The notes under the pieces: generated by a model
Told to the model about the DNA's origin: nothing
Databases searched by the model: none
The model's input: the letters and a program-made list of their open reading frames with translations, nothing else
Source: Haliotis asinina
Taxonomy: Eukaryota > Mollusca > Gastropoda > Lepetellida > Haliotidae
NCBI RefSeq assembly: GCF_037392515.1
Contig: NC_090287.1
Coordinates: 8,105,501-8,169,500, forward strand
DNA length: 64,000 nucleotides
Direction: 5' to 3'
Position numbers and translations under genes: made by a program
In this document: piece by piece, positions 1 to 11,463 of the stretch
Position numbering within the stretch: the first letter of the stretch is position 1
How the letters are laid out: each line of letters begins with the position of its first letter

Positions 1-416
1 TCCAGTGTGCGCCTATGTCACCCAGTCTCAGGGTTGTGGAAATCTTGCCAGCGGGTAACACAACACATGCGTCATCCAGGACATGTTTGAGGGCTGTTAG
101 TTTTTATCAAAGGGAAATTATCAAATTTCCTCCTAACAAATCCAGAGAGACTGAAACTCACACCACACCATGACTCAAGTCAGTCAGTGTAACTCTTTAT
201 GTTTAAAATCATTAAAAGGCTAGAAAAATAAGTTTGAGCATGTGTACTTCATTTCTGATTCCAGCTGTTACAATTTCAACAAAATCAGATCATTTACCTA
301 CGCACAGAAACACATGACAATTACTCAGCTGTGGGGGAACATGTGAGCCATTGAGAGTGAACTGGCTACTGTCTTCTTCACACAAGTCCATGCAGGATTT
401 GGAGCAGCATATCTTA
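1..416 (-). CDS. Tentative C-terminal tail exons of the GPR137-like gene
   Basis: Exon 6 ends after two bases of a codon (972). A candidate exon at 416-298 follows a TTTAG acceptor, starts with the one base needed, stays open for 39 codons and ends at a GTAAAT donor with one base over. A second candidate, 93-1, follows an AACAG acceptor, starts with the two bases needed and stays open to the window edge (reads [15 protein letters not shown]). The matching phases are the main support. The predicted tail is Cys-rich ([10 protein letters not shown]) and is not a conserved part of the family that I recognise. It could instead be chance open frame. Confidence 0.45.
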
Positions 417-3400
417 CTAAATGTAACTTATGCAATTCTATTTATGTAGGTTTGGGTTATTATAAACATTTCATCTACCATACTGTTTCTAAATGTGATG
501 TGATTCTGCCTGCAATGGGTTTACTATGAAGGAAACTCTCTTATCTTAACAATTACTTTCATATCTCGAAATGATTAATGAAAGTTTGACACAGTATCCA
601 ACCTGCCAACCTTGTCATATACTGACCAGCAAAAGAAACTCATTTCCAGAAATTAAAACAATTTATTTCCTTGATCAAATCCAAACTCATGCTGAAAAAA
701 TATAATTTTCATGAATTCTGACATGTGTTTTCACTGCTGGTCAGTCTATTTTCATGGTTAACCATACAGAAAAGAAAAGCGAGTGAGTGAGTTTAACATT
801 ATGCCATTTTTAGCAATATTCCAGTAAAATCATGGTGGGGACAGCTAAAATGGGCTTCACAAATTGTACCCATGTGGGGAATCAAACCCTGGTTTTCAGC
901 TTTAACCACTAGGCTACCCCACTGCCCCTCAGAAAAGAAAAGTATTTGTTGTGTAAAGACGAAAAACTTACTTGACCGAATGTGGATCATCCCGTGTGAG
1001 ATCGTCGTCACTGTCATAGCGACGAGGGTTATCAAAGAAAAACACTTTTGAACTATGGCTGTGGTTGGAGAGATCATTCAGTGCCTGAAAATGTCAAACA
1101 TATCAAGGAGAGTTTCAACAAAAAAGCTCTGCATTCCTAAAATGCACAGCCCCGAGAATCTTGCATGTGCATGCACTGAAGTTCCCCATGGAAAGAATTG
1201 AAATTCCCTTGTCATTTCCTTGCATTTTAGAGCTATCAAAAGTTAAATTAGCTGAGACAAACTTTATTTTATTTGTTGTCTCCTTCGCCAAAATACATTT
1301 TTGGGTTACTCTGAAACACAGAATGCTTTGCATACAGGTAGAAAATATCATACATGAAATATAAATAAAGTTGCGTGAAACATCCATATTCTTTACATCA
1401 AGTTCTTAGGATGTTAATTGTTACAGTGAAACTTCTGTAATTTTAGAAAGTAGGTACACTTGATCTCAACAGATAAGGCACTGAAATGGCCAATGAATGT
1501 TCCCTCTGTTCATATATTATGCACTTGTCAAGTTGTGAAAGCAAACGTTTCTGTTTCTTTGTTATTTAAACTGAGAGCTCATGAAAACTGTAATGCAATA
1601 ATGTAGCCTGTAGATACATCAAACCAGTGATAGACATTATGAGAAAAACCCCATGACATGCCAAATCCATTTCCTCATTTAATACGACAATCACGATAAG
1701 ATGCTTAGATCCTATTCCAACACAGTTTCCTCTAGATAATACGACAGGACACAAAACATATACATCATATCAAGCAAAGGAAATAACATGTAATCTACCT
1801 ACCACGGCATTGACAGCTCTTTTGACCCGAAAAAACAACACAACAACAAATGTTGGTAGGACCTCCCAGACGAACAACACGATTCCGAAAGAAAGGTACT
1901 CGTATCCCCCAGACAGATCATTCATGTCAGCCTGCCAAAAAAAATCACAGCAAATACAAAGTAGCAATACATGCACACTTTTCAAATCCAAATGAAACAC
2001 ATGTATAAGCTTAATCGATTCTGTTGAGCAGTTCTTGAGAGGAGTGGACAGACTTAATCCCCTATTTCACTATCATCAGAGAGAAATTACATAAAATTTA
2101 TCCAAGTTCAATGGTCTCTAAACATACAAAAACTGTAAAATACAAACAAAAAAAATGAGATGCACACCCTTTAAGTCTCTATAAAAGACATATGTAAGCT
2201 AACTGGGTTTTGTGCAGTGGTTTTTGTGGAGAAGTGGATAAAGTACATCCCCTGTTGTATGGGATGAACAGGATGAATAGAACCAAATTCAACTAAGTTT
2301 AAACGTCTGTAGAAGTGACAAAAGTAAGAAACTGGATGAACATGGTATGAGATGCACACCTCTACAGTCCCAATGAAATACATGTAGAAGCTAAATAAAT
2401 TCTGTTGAGCAGTTTTTGTGGAGAAGTGTATACACTTCATCCCCTATAGCACTATTTTCAGAGAGAAATTCAACAAAATATATGAAAGTTCAAATGCCAT
2501 TAAAATTGGAAAAATAAATAAAATACAAAATCAAAATATGAGATGCACACCTTCAGAGTCCCCATAAAGCACACATGTAATCTAATGAATTGTACAAAGT
2601 AGTTTTTGCGGAGAAGTGGATAACACAGACCTCCCCTATAACACTATATTCAGACAGAAATTCAACAAAATTTATGTAAGTTCAAACTCCATTAAAATTG
2701 GACAAATAAATAATATACAAAATCAAAATATGAGATGCACACCTTTTAAAGTCTGTATAGAGCACTTATTTAATCTAAATGAATTCCATAAAGTAGTTTT
2801 TGAGAAGTAGAAAACGTACACCCCCTCTTCATCCCCTATTACACTATCAACATCAGGAAATTCAGCAAAATGTACAAAGTTCAATTGTCTCTAAACTTAA
2901 ATTGCTAAAAAAAAATTTGAGATGCACACCGTGAGAGTTACAAAAAAATCCATGTATAAGAAAACAGCAGTTTTTAAGGAATCTAATGAAAATTTTCATC
3001 AATTTTGTCAAAAGTTAAATCCATATCTCTTCTGAAGAACAGCCTGTAAGACAAATTGTTTTACTAGATCATTCTAGGCCATGCGTCACATGTAATCAGA
3101 GAGTATATCAACAACAAACATTAACCTGGTCAGATACATTGACCCAGTCATAACCAAAGTCGGGGACCTTGGTCTTCAGGGCTGGGTAGATGGAGATAAA
3201 ATTGTAGATAGCTCTGGATGTAAACAGCATCAGGATGACAACACAGGCTGCAATGGCCTGACACATACTTGTCCCCTGTTGGCAGAGATAGCTCACAATT
3301 AGTTCAAGGGTCAAACCATAGGATGCCGGTTGTATTGTACTGATATTGGATTTTACTGCCATGATGTTGTAGAAAATGTTTGTGTAGAATATATCATTAC

Positions 3401-6400
3401 CAGTTTGCTATCATGAAAACATGTGAAGACATTATTCAAATATGTATACCTGTGCCAATCTATACCACCTTGGTGAGGATGCCTACCGAGCCTGTACTGT
3501 ACATCTTGTTTCCACCCTAGCCTATCTGTGTATACAACACCCCAGTCTGAACTGTACATCCTGTTCACCACCCTAGCCTGTCTGAGTATACAACACCCCA
3601 GTCTGAGCTGTACATCTTGTTCTCCAGTCTATCTCTCTATACAACACCCCAGTCTGCACTATACATACTCTTCATGACCCTAGACTGTCTGTCTATGAAA
3701 CACCCCAGCCTGCACTATACATCCCGTTTACCATCCCAGCCTGTCTGTGTATACAACACCCCAGCCTGCACTATACATCCTGTTCTCCAGTCTATCTCTC
3801 TATACAACACACCAGTCTCCACTATACATTTTGTTCACCAACCCAGCCTACACTACAACACATTCACTGTTCAGCCAACACTACACCATCCTGTTCACCC
3901 CAGCCTACCCTACACCACCATGTTCACTGTTCAGCCAACACTACACCACCCTGTTTACCCTAGCCTACACTACACCACCATGTTCACTGTTCAGCCAACA
4001 CTACACCACCCTGTTCACCCAAGCCTACACTATACCACCATGTTCACTGTTCAGCCTACACTAAACCACCCTGTTCACCCCAGCCTACACTATACCACCT
4101 TGTATGCCACCCCAACCTACACCCTGTTCACCCCAGCCTACACTACACCACCCTGTTCACCCAAGCCTACACTACACCACCCTGTTCACCCAAGCCTACA
4201 CTACACCACCATGTTCACTGTTCAGCCTACACTACACCACCCTGTTCACCCCATCCTACACTATACCACCACCTTGTATGCCACCCCAACCAACACCCTG
4301 TTCATCCCAGCCTACACTGTACCACTCAGTTCACCCTGTTTACAACAGTTAAAACAGGGCAGAAATAAAGAAACATTGAACTTACCTTGGCTTCCAAAAC
4401 CAGTGATGATGAGGACATTTTTGACATTTTGTAAATACAGAACGAAAGCAAAATACCAAAAATGATAAAAAGGGAGTCATTGATGGCCACTCGTATATAG
4501 ATGAGCTCCAGCGGAATGGAAGAGTAATTCCTCTCATGGTATTTGATAACCATGGCACATGTAATATTGGACACCACAAACACAATTATAGCCAAGATGA
4601 CCAAGACACGAAGGGGACGTCTGAAAGAAGAAAATAGGACTATAACATCCAACATAACAAGCTGGGTTTGTCTGCTTGCTATGGGAAGAAAGCCTGGAGC
4701 AATGTAAATCTTATATTACCATTCCTACCATCTACCATTCCTTTGGTCTCCATTCACACATATATCTGTCATATGGTAAAAAACATCTAAAATTCAACTC
4801 ATTCACACACTGGATTAGTTTACACTGAAGAATACATGCTGGTCAAGTTGGGAGGTCAGCTTATCTTTTGGGTTGGCTTATAAACATTAATATAGGGCCC
4901 ATCATTAATTTTAAATGAGCAAGTTTAGTTTTTCGCCGCAGTCAGCAATATTCCAGCTATATGGTGGCGGTCTGTAAATAATCGAGTTTGAACCAGACAA
5001 TCCAGTGATCAACAGTATGAGCATCGACCTGCACAACTGGGAACCAATGAAATGTGCCAACCACCTCAGTGAGCCAGATCACCCGATCTCACAACAAACA
5101 CAGTCACTTATTAACTTTAAAAGCATGGTTAACTATAGAATAAGTTCAACTCACTTTCTTACCCGAGTTACTACTAAACCATTCTAAAAATGGAGCATGC
5201 TTCACAAAGTAGAATGTTTTGTTCTATCGAACCTATGTAGGGACCACTTACTTTAGTTAATTACAACTACAATTCTTTTAATGCATTTCAACTCAAATGT
5301 ACAGAAAGTGGCAAGGACCAAACAGTTTGTTATATCATGACTTCACAAAAAGCATGTTTCATTATAAACATAATCTTTTACAATATCATTTGGTTCTTGA
5401 CCCATTCAAAGGGAAAATTCTGCAGCTGGGTCACACTGTTCCGTGTGAATAAACTTACTTTCAAAATGAACCATCAGAATAATCAACAACTACAGATAAT
5501 TGTTTATTCATCACTTGCATCACTGTTGTCAAGATGACAATCCCTAGGCATGACCTGAGCATAGTCTAGGGTTATGAGCAGAGTGTATGTTCTGCCACTG
5601 CATCAAGGCATAAGATGTTTTGCTTTGATTGCTTGATGGTATGTTGTTTAACACTGCACTAACAATTTCCCTGCTATTAGGCTGTGATATGTAAATTATC
5701 ATTTATCTCTGGAAACAATGACAAGCATCAACTAAATCAGTAAGCACACAATCCCATTAGTTGCCTCTTACAACAAGCATTGGTTGCTAAAATCAGATTC
5801 TAATCCAGATTTTAATGTAACCTTTCTCTACTTTTCACTTCACTTCAACATGTAACATAGAGATAATGTAAAATATTTCACCCCACTTCAACATGTGACA
5901 GAGAGGTAATGTAAAATATTTCACCCCACTTCAACATGTGACAGAGAGGTAATGTAAAATATTTCACCCCACTTCAACATGTGACATAGAGATAATGTAA
6001 AATATTTCACCTCACTTCAACTGATGATACACATGTCAACATTTCTCCTCACCTCAATTTATGACACAATGCCACCATTTCACCTCACTTCAACTGATGA
6101 CAAACGTGATCTCACCATTTCACCTCATCTGGTGAAACACAGACAATCACACAATTTTCCTCTTCCACTAATGCCAAAGAGACAATGTCACTTATGTTTC
6201 CAATATTCCACAACTTCTACAGAACTATAAACATGAAAAGAGAATGAAGAATCATAAACATTACTTACTTGAATTTGCTTGGTTCATACTTTGCTCTGGC
6301 CTTGAAAACAACCTGAAAAGTAATACCCATGTCCTTCATCATATTCAGCACAAAGCATACTATCGACACAAGAAAAGGATCTTCAACTACCTAGGGTATA

Positions 6401-9400
6401 ATATCTCCATCCTCAGTGATCAAAATAATGCATAATTTGGGTGTCATGGCACAGTAAATACAATACCCAGGTTGCATGCCTTAAAGTTAACACTAATATA
6501 CAAATAATACAATCAGTGGCCCAGATAAGATGCACATTTGGGTAAAATACGCATAAAAAATTTCCAAAGCACTTGCATAATGAAAAAAACATTGAGTTGC
6601 ACTGTTGGTATAGGACTAGTGTTGTTCTACTATATGAATAGGATTTGATTCTTTATGAAATCACTTCCATTTTATTTAAGTTGGTTTTCATACGGTATGA
6701 TATAAGGCAGTACATACAAGCTTAGTAAATGTGACAGTGGCTCAGTGACAGATACTTATGTGAGTAAAATCACTGAAATACCCACAAATTTGAAAGCAGT
6801 GGGTAAAATGAAATACCCACTCAACATCCATAATAGCCACTCCCCAATAACAAAATGGGCACAGTATCCACATGATCTAGAGCTATCATACCATGATTCA
6901 TTTAATGGAAAATGTAATCAAACTAACCAATTAAAATGATTCAAAACCTCATTTTGCACCCCAAGGAACTATTTTTTTTCAATGGCACAGACAATCTCAC
7001 ACCTTAATCTCTGATTGATTTGAATGCCAATGATAGGAAAACCGGTTTGAATGACTTCAAGCTTATCTATGGTGATATATGATAGTTTCTGGGTTAGTTT
7101 ATGGTTCAGGACAATTTTTTATGATAACCTAACTATTCATGCAGGGTAGGGTGATAAGGTTCACCTACTTCCTAAGTAACACATGTCGTTGTATCTCAGT
7201 TGCATGGATCAATGTTCATGTCAATCACTGGATCACCAAACTCCATTTTCCAGACCCCTGTTATATACCTGCAATATTTCTGAGTGTGTAAACACGGATA
7301 ACAGTATGATAGTTTGATGTAATTTGCAGTCAAGTAAACTTATTCACAGTATTATTCGTTACACTCCTGTACTAAGTCCAGCAAACACTTGTCGGATGTC
7401 GCGTCAGGTAACCTTTGAGTGACCTATGACCATCCAATCAAATCTGAGATGGCCAAACAGATTTAAACTACTGGTAGTCACATTTACAAGGTTTGACAGG
7501 ACTTACAAAATTCCAGAGTCACTGACACTGATCTCTCAAAAAATTTATAAAAAATCCACATAAAACACAGATATTTGACCTGCAATGTATAAGCTTTAGG
7601 ATTTCTGTTGACGTGGTTACAATCAGCTAATATATCCGCAAGTTGAAATCCTTTAAAACTGCCAAAACTCTATTATCAGCAACTGTTTACTCACTGTTGT
7701 GGCATTCTCCATGTATATCATCCAGAAGTGATAGTACAGAAAATAGCATTCAGAATCGTTCGGGTACAAACCTTTTGAAGTAAAAGTGCAAAGGGTGTGT
7801 GCAACTGTCACCTTTCATGATTTGGTAAGCTGTGTTCTGATTGGTCAATCTCAAAGGTTGCCTGACGCAACCTCCTACTAAGGTTTGTTAGGCTTAGTAG
7901 GAATAATGAATAATAATGAGACTGAGTTTACTTAGTGTCATGTAATTTGTTGTGTCACATCGTTTAAAATGGGTTATATAATGGAATATATTCATGATCA
8001 TGATACTTGATGTGGAGGATATTCTGACCCAAGGAATTATGCATCTATCTTTGCAGACAAAATCAAGCACACATTAATATGATAAAATAAAGTCTGCATT
8101 CATAGTTTGTTTGAATCTGTATGGCAGAAAAGTTATTCTGGACCAGATAATTCAGTGATTGACATCATGAGTATTCATCTATGCCAAGGGAATACAATGA
8201 TACGCATAGGAGAAAAAACGCCTTCGAGCTTTAGGTAGACAATGTAAAACCGGAGGGGAAGGGGATTTCCTGACCCCGATGGTTTTACCTTGTCTACCAA
8301 AACCGAGGAGAAGTGTTTTCTTTATCATATATACCGTCAGTGATTTGTAATTACAATGTAGATGATCATTTAATGAAGCTAAAATCAAGGTAATGACAGT
8401 AACTATAATTAGATAATTTAATCCCTCCACCTTCATCGGCCCTGTGGCCGTGCGGTAGTCTCAGCGTCTGCCTACGGATGAGAGAATTGCAATTCCAATC
8501 CCGCGTTGGAAAACCTTTGTATTGTGACTTTAATCTTGAACAATATTTTTCAGTTGATTTCAAACACTCATGGATCATTTGAATGTTGATGTTAGGAAAG
8601 TTAGGAAACGTAAACCCTGGAAAGCGGTCTTACTAACGAAAAGTAAAACCTGGGAAGCAGTTTTACTCCAAAACAAAATGTGGTCATTCTGGGAAAACAA
8701 GAGATGACCTAATGTATAGTGAGAAGCACACTTTAGGTTCATATATGTTAACCAAGGAGGCAATATGAAAGTGAGTGAGTTTAGTTTTACACTGCATTCA
8801 GCAATATTCCATCTACAAGGTGGTGGTCTGTAAATAACTGAGTATGAACCAGACTATGCAGTGATCAACAACATGAGCATTGATCTATGCAGTTGGGATA
8901 CGATGACGTGTGGGGTCAACCAAGACAGTGAGATTACCAATCTGATCCCATTAGTCACCTTTTATGACAAGCATCAGCAAGTCATTAAGTCTGGCCACCT
9001 GATCTTGTAAATTGCTTCTAACAATTTACAGTCACCTTCAACATCATGCATAGACTTTTGATGACCAGTTCTAACCAAGATGTTCAGAACCAATGTTTTC
9101 AACAAGATATGGTAATACATTTATTTTGCAACATTGTTTTCCTCATGTATATACAAATTTATATGCATGTAATACCAAATGTCTTTTTTGTGTATTGTAT
9201 AAAGTGAACATGCTAACAATAAACAATATTTACATACTTACAAACATGCAGTAGTCATACTAAGTTGGAATGCTATGTATGGATCTTCATTTCCTCATTT
9301 AGTTCCTAATTATTTACTTTATTATTTTGATTTAGTTCTCGACAACATTTGTGCTGATACCACCTGAATTCAATTACAATTGACATCAAGTAAATTGTCA

Positions 9401-10853
9401 TACAAAATACTTAAAATGTTGTATACTGCAGAAATCCGGGACAGTCCAAGTAATCTTATCCTCAGTACTTTTCGTTACACTCCACTACTGAGTCGAACAA
9501 AACCTTATGGGAGGTCGCATCAGGTAACCTTTGAGACTGACCAATCAGAACACAGCTTGCCAAATCGCGAAAGTGCACATTCACACATACCTCTTGAACT
9601 TTTTATCTCGAAAAGGTTCGTACCCGAATGATTCCAAATGGTATTTAGCGTACACTCGCTTCCGGGTGATGCACATGGTGTACGTACAACCAATTCATAA
9701 CCGTGAGTAAACAGTCGTTGAAAATAGTGTTTTGGGCAATATTCAAGGATGTCATCTTGCGGAAATATTAGCTAATGGTAACCATGTCAACAGAAACCCC
9801 AAAGCATATATACTGCAGGTCAAATATCTGTGTTATATGCAGATTTTTGTTTGTGGAGAGATCTGTGTCAGTGACCTGAATATTTTGAAAGTCCCTCCGA
9901 TCCCTAAATAGTAGATGTTGTCTGATTGGTTAAATCTATTTAACCGTCTCGTGTTTGACTGGACGGTCATTGGTCACTCAAAGGTTACCTGACGCGACCC
10001 TCTACTAGGTTTTGTTGGACTCAGTGGTGGAGTGTAATGAAATACACTGAGACTACGTTAACTTTTACTGAAATTCGGGAAAATGAATTTTCATATTTAT
10101 AATACATTTTATTACACTCAGTTTGCAGTCTTTATATATAATGATTTCAAGCACTAGTCTGCGACCTTAGAACATGAAAAAATCAATAAATACATCGTTC
10201 TTGTGATCATCACTATTTATACTTAAATCATGTTTATATACATGACAGCTGTCACAGTGGCAGTGGTCATCATTCTCCTATTTTATCTACAATCATATTG
10301 AAACGTCCTACTTTCCACCAGCGAAGGTTATTTACGTTACTTGTGGTTAGACCGAGTGATAAAGCTTTTGTTTGGGTTCAAAGCTGTTGTTTGTAAACAT
10401 CAATCTTACCTGTGCAAAAAATAAAACCAGTAGGCACAACGTTGTAAACTGTAGGCAGACAGGAAAGCAATATAACAACCAGTAGAATACCCAAGGCAAG
10501 TCGTTAGCCAGGTCGCAATCTTGGACGTAAAATGAAAATAATGTCGTTCTCAAACCGGACCAAATCAGACAAAGGAAAAGGAATACTGTCTGGTAACTGA
10601 AACGTTTGTGCCGGTAATACCATATCATCCATAACTGGATATACACAATGAAGAACAGTAGTCCATATAACGATATGTATACGACTGTCAGACTTAACTG
10701 CACACTCGGGGAGAGGGCAGGTCTCAGTCGTGGTAAGCTTGTTATCGGAATATCAAATGGATCTGAATTGACGTTGACAGCTGATGCTGAATCCTTAGAA
10801 TGTGACAATAACACGTTTGGAAAGATCCTGGCTATTCTCTCTTGATCGGACAT
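1..10853 (-). CDS. GPR137: GPR137-family seven-transmembrane lysosomal protein (3' end off window)
   Basis: Spliced minus-strand gene. Exons: 10853-10410 (start ATG at 10853), 6312-6269, 4620-4386, 3275-3126, 1931-1803, 1084-972, then tentatively 416-298 and 93-1. All introns are GT-AG and all phases agree. Exon 1 (148 codons) carries TM1-TM3, including [12 protein letters not shown] and [12 protein letters not shown]. The 44-nt exon 2 encodes [14 protein letters not shown]. Exon 3 has TM4-TM5 ([10 protein letters not shown]), exon 4 has TM6 and the YDWVNVSDQ motif, exon 5 has TM7 (LFVWEVLPT), and exon 6 has the family signature [14 protein letters not shown]. From the family: GPR137 proteins are orphan 7-TM proteins of the lysosome membrane, and mammalian GPR137B is linked to Rag GTPase/mTORC1 control. 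Vertebrate paralogues A/B/C cannot be told apart here. A 391-bp gap separates its start from that of IARS2. Confidence 0.93.
783..930 (-). mobile_element. tRNA-derived SINE copy
   Basis: On the minus strand it starts GGGGTAGCCTAGTGGTTAAA (A-box-like) followed by GGGTTTGATTCCCC (B-box-like) and ends in a CTCACTCACTC tail. These internal polymerase III boxes in tRNA spacing mark a tRNA-derived SINE. Confidence 0.7.
1985..2945. repeat. ~190-bp tandem repeat, about five units, in GPR137 intron 4
   Basis: GAGATGCACACC recurs near 2157, 2350, 2540, 2731 and 2919. Each unit also holds a TGTTGAGCAGTTTTTGTGGA-like stretch, CATCCCCTATTACACTAT and AGAAATTCAACAAAAT. Units are diverged. No coding potential. 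Confidence 0.75.
3480..4345. repeat. Minisatellite in GPR137 intron 3, ~58-bp then 28/58-bp units
   Basis: The first part (3480-3840) repeats AACACCCCAGTCTG, CTGTACATCCTGTTC and CTATCTGTGTATAC words at about 58 bp. The second part (3840-4345) repeats ACACTACACCACCCTGTTCA and CACCATGTTCACTGTTCAGC. The array stays open in one plus-strand frame for 282 codons only because of its composition. Confidence 0.8.
4916..5095 (-). mobile_element. Second short interspersed family, truncated copy in GPR137 intron 2
   Basis: Carries GCAATATTCCAGCTATATGG, GTCTGTAAATAATCGAGT, CCAGACAATCCAGTGATCAA and TGAGCATCGACCTGCACAAC and stops after ATCACCCGATCTC. The 5' end of the unit (CCCGTGAA... in its own sense) is missing. 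Confidence 0.65.
5836..6010. repeat. 43-bp tandem repeat, four units, in GPR137 intron 2
   Basis: Units of CACTTCAACATGTGACAGAG then AGGTAATGTAAAATATTTCA. Degenerate remnants (CCTCACTTCAACTGATGA) continue to about 6130. It ends about 140 bp from the 44-nt exon 2 of GPR137. Confidence 0.8.
7325..7935. mobile_element. Inverted-repeat (MITE-like) element, copy 1 of 3, in GPR137 intron 1
   Basis: Left end: AAGTAAACTTATTC, then GTTACACTCCTGTACTAAG, GTCGCGTCAGGTAACC. Right end is the inverted form: AAAGGTTGCCTGACGCAACC, CCTACTAAGGTTTGTTAG, then TGAGTTTACTTAG. The interior is non-coding. Confidence 0.7.
8425..8605 (+). mobile_element. Third short repeat family (tRNA-like head), copy 1
   Basis: Head GGCCGTGCGGTAGTCTCAGC followed by GCAATTCCAATCCCGCGTTG resembles decayed A and B boxes. 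The tail TTTTTCAGTTGATTTCAAAC then ATGAATGTTGATGTTAGG-like sequence recurs at 27405-27445. Confidence 0.5.
8769..8975 (-). mobile_element. Second short interspersed family, diverged copy in GPR137 intron 1
   Basis: GTGAGTGAGTTTAGTTTTAC, CAGCAATATTCCATCTACAA, GGTGGTCTGTAAATAACTGA, CAACATGAGCATTGATCTAT and ATCCCATTAGTCACCTTTTA mark the unit. About one base in eight differs from the copy at 14533. Confidence 0.6.
9440..10070. mobile_element. Inverted-repeat (MITE-like) element, copy 2 of 3, in GPR137 intron 1
   Basis: Same arms as copies 1 and 3: GTTACACTCCACTACTGAGT and AGGTCGCATCAGGTAACC at left, and AAAGGTTACCTGACGCGACC with GGAGTGTAATGAAATACACT at right. It ends about 280 bp from GPR137 exon 1. 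Confidence 0.7.
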
Positions 10854-11244
10854 TATAAGAACAGCATGTCCTCCGGTAAGTTGTTACATGATCACCCAAG
10901 TATACTCCATGAACAAGTCATCAGAAGTTCCGCCCATCTTTTCTGACGGAAGCAGCTGATTTGTTTTTGCGACCTTGACCTTTGATATTAATTATTTATA
11001 GAAAGTATGAAATATCACAATCATAATAGAACAGGTGTTTGATTACAAATATATGTTTTATCAGAGCCTTTTTATACAATTATGATAGCCGTGTTTAGCC
11101 TTATAGCTTATATTTTCTGCAGTACTTGAGCCGTCAGATTTCTGCGGGCTTGAAACATGGCTGCGCCCAGGAGAGTCATATGCTGTTTTCTTATAGCTAC
11201 GGCAGATATTTTTTGTTAGAGGGCGTACTGCGAAAATTGGCAAC
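10854..11244. promoter_or_regulatory. Putative bidirectional promoter between GPR137 and IARS2
   Basis: These 391 bases separate two divergent start codons, so both 5'UTRs and core promoters must overlap here unless upstream non-coding exons exist. Possible sites by eye: two inverted ETS-type cores (TTCCG near 10928 and CGGAA near 10948), and a run near 10970-10986 whose reverse strand reads TCAAAGGTCAAGGTCGC. That run contains two nuclear-receptor half-sites resembling an estrogen-related-receptor element. No clear TATA box sits at a useful distance from either start. Site calls are weak; the head-to-head geometry is firm. Confidence 0.6.
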
Positions 11245-11463
11245 ATGATAAATTGCATCGGTATTTCGTGTAGACAGTTCGTGTCAAAACCAAAGCTGAC
11301 ATGTTACAACTTTCTCCTTTTCCCACGAAACAAGAGTAGCAACAGCTCTAAGAAAGGCTCCAAAAGCAAACGCTATTCTGAAACACTGAACCTCCCGAAA
11401 ACACCATTCCCGTTATCTCTAAGAGAGGGAGTGGCCTCAAAACGCGAACTGGAGATACAAAAG
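11245..11463 (+). CDS. IARS2: IARS2 exon 1: mitochondrial presequence and N-terminal conserved block
   Basis: ATG at 11245 opens 73 codons ending in AAG before a GTGATG donor. The first ~45 residues are rich in Lys, Arg and Ser with few acids, as expected of a mitochondrial import signal. Residues ~45-73 ([14 protein letters not shown], then ELEIQK) match the conserved block that precedes the catalytic domain. This ATG is chosen because it is the only Met upstream of the conserved block in the open frame and it makes a presequence. The presequence supports IARS2 rather than the cytosolic enzyme. A 5.0-kb intron follows. Confidence 0.9.

Larger units (their letters stand above)
6313..10409. 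other. GPR137 intron 1 (4.1 kb)
   Basis: No exon-like conserved sequence on either strand. It holds two inverted-repeat elements (7325-7935, 9440-10070), a third-family short repeat (8425-8605) and a second-family copy (8769-8975). The remainder is AT-rich. Confidence 0.7.

Noticed and set aside
783..930. A tRNA gene (A- and B-box-like sequences on the minus strand)
   Set aside because: No cloverleaf with proper acceptor stem or anticodon arm; the same unit recurs with a long shared tail, so it is a tRNA-derived SINE.
3617..4465. 282-codon open frame on the plus strand (repeats of [12 protein letters not shown] type)
   Set aside because: It is the translation of a minisatellite with units whose length is near a multiple of three in part; other frames are also open, and it lies inside an intron of the minus-strand GPR137 gene with no recognised domain.
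10347..10409. Continuation of GPR137 exon 1 to the stop at 10347
   Set aside because: Similarity to the family ends at the Gln before GTAAGA (10409), and the next family residues are found in phase at 6312-6269.
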